Under the pieces are notes generated by a model. That model saw nothing but the letters and a program-made list of their open reading frames with translations, did no database searches and was not told where the DNA came from. 64,000 nucleotides of DNA from Datnioides undecimradiatus (Eukaryota; Chordata; Actinopteri; Lobotiformes; Datnioididae): NCBI GenBank assembly GCA_008933995.1, contig WARS01000046.1, forward strand, positions 9,686,526-9,750,525, written 5' to 3'. A program made the position numbers and the translations under genes. Positions 62,396 to 64,000 of the stretch are shown here, in pieces (the stretch's first letter is position 1; the number at the start of each line of letters is the position of its first letter).

Positions 62396-62908
62396 CATAA
62401 TCACAATAAGCTGTTTACTGTGCACGCATCTTTATATTCTCTAATAACTCTTGAAACCATAATATAAGACAGAAATCACACACTAAGCAGAAAAGCCAAC
62501 ATTTGATTGGATCATGAGTTTGCAGAAGTCTGCTACTGTTATTAATATCCTGGCAGGAAATTAGGGGCTTTTCACAACTAGCCAGTTGTCTTCCAGGTTT
62601 ATTGCAAAAAAATATTAAACCTAAAATCTTATTCTTGTAGACTAGAATCGAATTCAGTATTAGTACGTACGTGTTAATGTACTTACTGTGACACGAAGCC
62701 AACACAACCAGTATAATTAGATGTTATACATGATCTTATACATATTTTACATAAATGTAAAATGAGAGGCGTGTGTTTGACAGGAGTATAGATGTCTAAG
62801 AAGTGGTTGGCACCAACAAAACAGTGTGTCAGAGTTTGTAAATCAATGGATGTAAATCAATTATTGTTCAGCCAGAAAATGCAATGTGTTTCAGTATCAT
62901 TCATGGCC

Positions 62909-63345
62909 TAGATCGATACCATTCTCATGTCTGTGTGCTAAAAATTGAACTAAAGCTAATAGCTGAGTAGCTTAGCTTAACATCAAGACTGGATATGGGG
63001 AAAAAGAGCTAGCCTGGCTGAGGATAAACAAATCCACCAAGCTGTACCTCTAGAGTTTGCTTATTTACTTAATTAAAAGGTTTCTTATTTTTGTTTAATC
63101 CACACAAATATTACATGAAATGGGACTTTCTGGTTTTACAGTAAGTTACAATTCAGAATGGGTGGATTTTGTTACATTTGTACATGCCAGCTGTTTCCCC
63201 CCGCTTCCAAGCTTTATGCTAAGCTACGCTAACTGGCAGGTAACTTCAACTCTATATTTACCATACAGGCATGAGAGTGGTACATCTAATGCCCAGCTAG
63301 CTAGTTTATCTCCCAAAATGTCAAACTAGTTCTTTCAGGGACAGA
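62909..63345. mobile_element. complete foldback repeat element
   Basis: The left arm has CTAGATCGATACCATTCTCA, TGTCTGTGTGC and TAGCTTAGCTTAACATCAAG. The right arm has CTGTTTCCCCCCGCTTCCAA, TTTATGCTAAGCTACGCTAA, CAGGCATGAGAGTGGTACAT and TCTCCCAAAATGTCAAACTA. Left and right arms are inverted copies (for instance TAGCTTAGCTTA against TAAGCTACGCTA). The middle contains TTTGTTTAATCCACACAAAT. It carries no protein-coding sequence. Confidence 0.7.
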
Positions 63346-64000
63346 AGTGATTGGAAATGCCAACAGTTTGAAGCAGAGGCAATGTGAGGTAAAGCAGAAG
63401 ATCCTGCTATAAGGGTGGACTGAACTTTAACTAATGAGCGCATTCATCTGAGTGTGAGTATGTGTGTGGGAGAGATTTGTATATTTCCCCAAAAGAAACT
63501 ACAGCCTTGTAAAACAGGACAGAAACACACTAAATATAACTCTGAAAAACTGAAGAAAATAATCTAAAGTGAATATTATTAAACAGACCAATTTATCAAA
63601 GCGCAGATGATCATATAACAGATGCTGTGCCACACGTGCATTAAAGGGGAGCAAAATAAATCAATGCCTATTAAATTCCACATTTTTCTTGTTCTGGTTC
63701 GCTTTGATTTAAACTATTTTAGCTGTTTCTGTGGTGTGCCGTACTATTTTAATTTGAAGAGACTGGCAAAGCTTATAACCAGCATCTTTGCAGTTAATTA
63801 TAATTATTTCAGCCAACAATCCTTGTGCTATATCAATAGTTTGGGGATCCATTTTAATCTCCTCACAGCTGAATTTGGTGTTGTCTTTTTAAAAAACACA
63901 GCACAGCCCAGTGCAGCACAGCTCTGTGCTCTCTATTTTTCAGAAATGGAATAATAAGACAGATATTGTCAGACTATTTAGCATTATATTCACAAACAAA
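63346..64000. other. no gene seen
   Basis: AT-rich sequence. The 110-residue plus frame at 63622-63954 shows no domain, and I see no splice sites that make it convincing. Confidence 0.5.

Noticed and set aside
1-64000. CRISPR arrays, operons, phage or other prokaryotic systems
   Set aside because: No regularly spaced direct repeats, no ribosome-binding-site gene clusters; spliced vertebrate exons and fish repeats identify the source.
1-64000. Endogenous retrovirus, LTR element or Polinton
   Set aside because: I saw no paired long terminal repeats and no capsid, protease, integrase or envelope motifs; the only reverse-transcriptase remnant is of the LINE kind.
1-64000. tRNA, rRNA or other classical RNA genes
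   Set aside because: No cloverleaf with A and B boxes or rRNA segment was recognised by eye; a covariance-model scan would be needed to exclude small ones.

Overview
The window is vertebrate nuclear DNA, almost certainly from a ray-finned (percomorph-type) fish. It is AT-rich and gene-poor, with long introns, GT-AG splice sites, many CA/TG microsatellites and several interspersed repeat families that I recognise from fish genomes. There are no operons, CRISPR arrays or prokaryotic features.

Two host genes can be named. On the minus strand, 22064-22117 is the first coding exon of nkain2 (MGCCSGRCTLAFICGMQL, then a GTAAGT donor), so about 1-22063 is the start of its first intron. On the plus strand, 47524-47722 and 54857-54988 encode the N-terminal part of triadin (trdn): a short cytosolic tail, the single membrane helix and the juxtamembrane luminal segment. 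A 33-nt proline-rich micro-exon (54643-54675) fits between them. A short last exon (stop at 55728, AATAAA at 55969-55974) would close a triadin of about 113-124 residues that lacks the lysine-rich luminal tail. The nkain2/trdn pair lies head to head, as in human.

Three sets of splice-flanked open segments on the plus strand have no identity I can assign. Two lie in the CpG-rich stretch just upstream of nkain2 (23370-23417 and 23506-23636). One stands alone at 34855-35024. Four lie downstream of triadin (57125-57207, 59791-59967, 61001-61093 and 61949-62194, the last followed by an AATAAA). They could be extra trdn exons, a separate transcript, or partly chance.

The rest is intron and intergenic DNA. 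It holds a family of foldback elements (at least five copies), two short elements with TGTCAC-type ends, a degraded hAT BED-finger fragment, a LINE 3' fragment just upstream of the triadin exon, purine- or pyrimidine-rich tracts and microsatellites. The most striking non-genic structure is a pair of adjacent perfect hairpins at 45553-45637 whose loops are complementary to each other. I found no new enzymatic or defence system.
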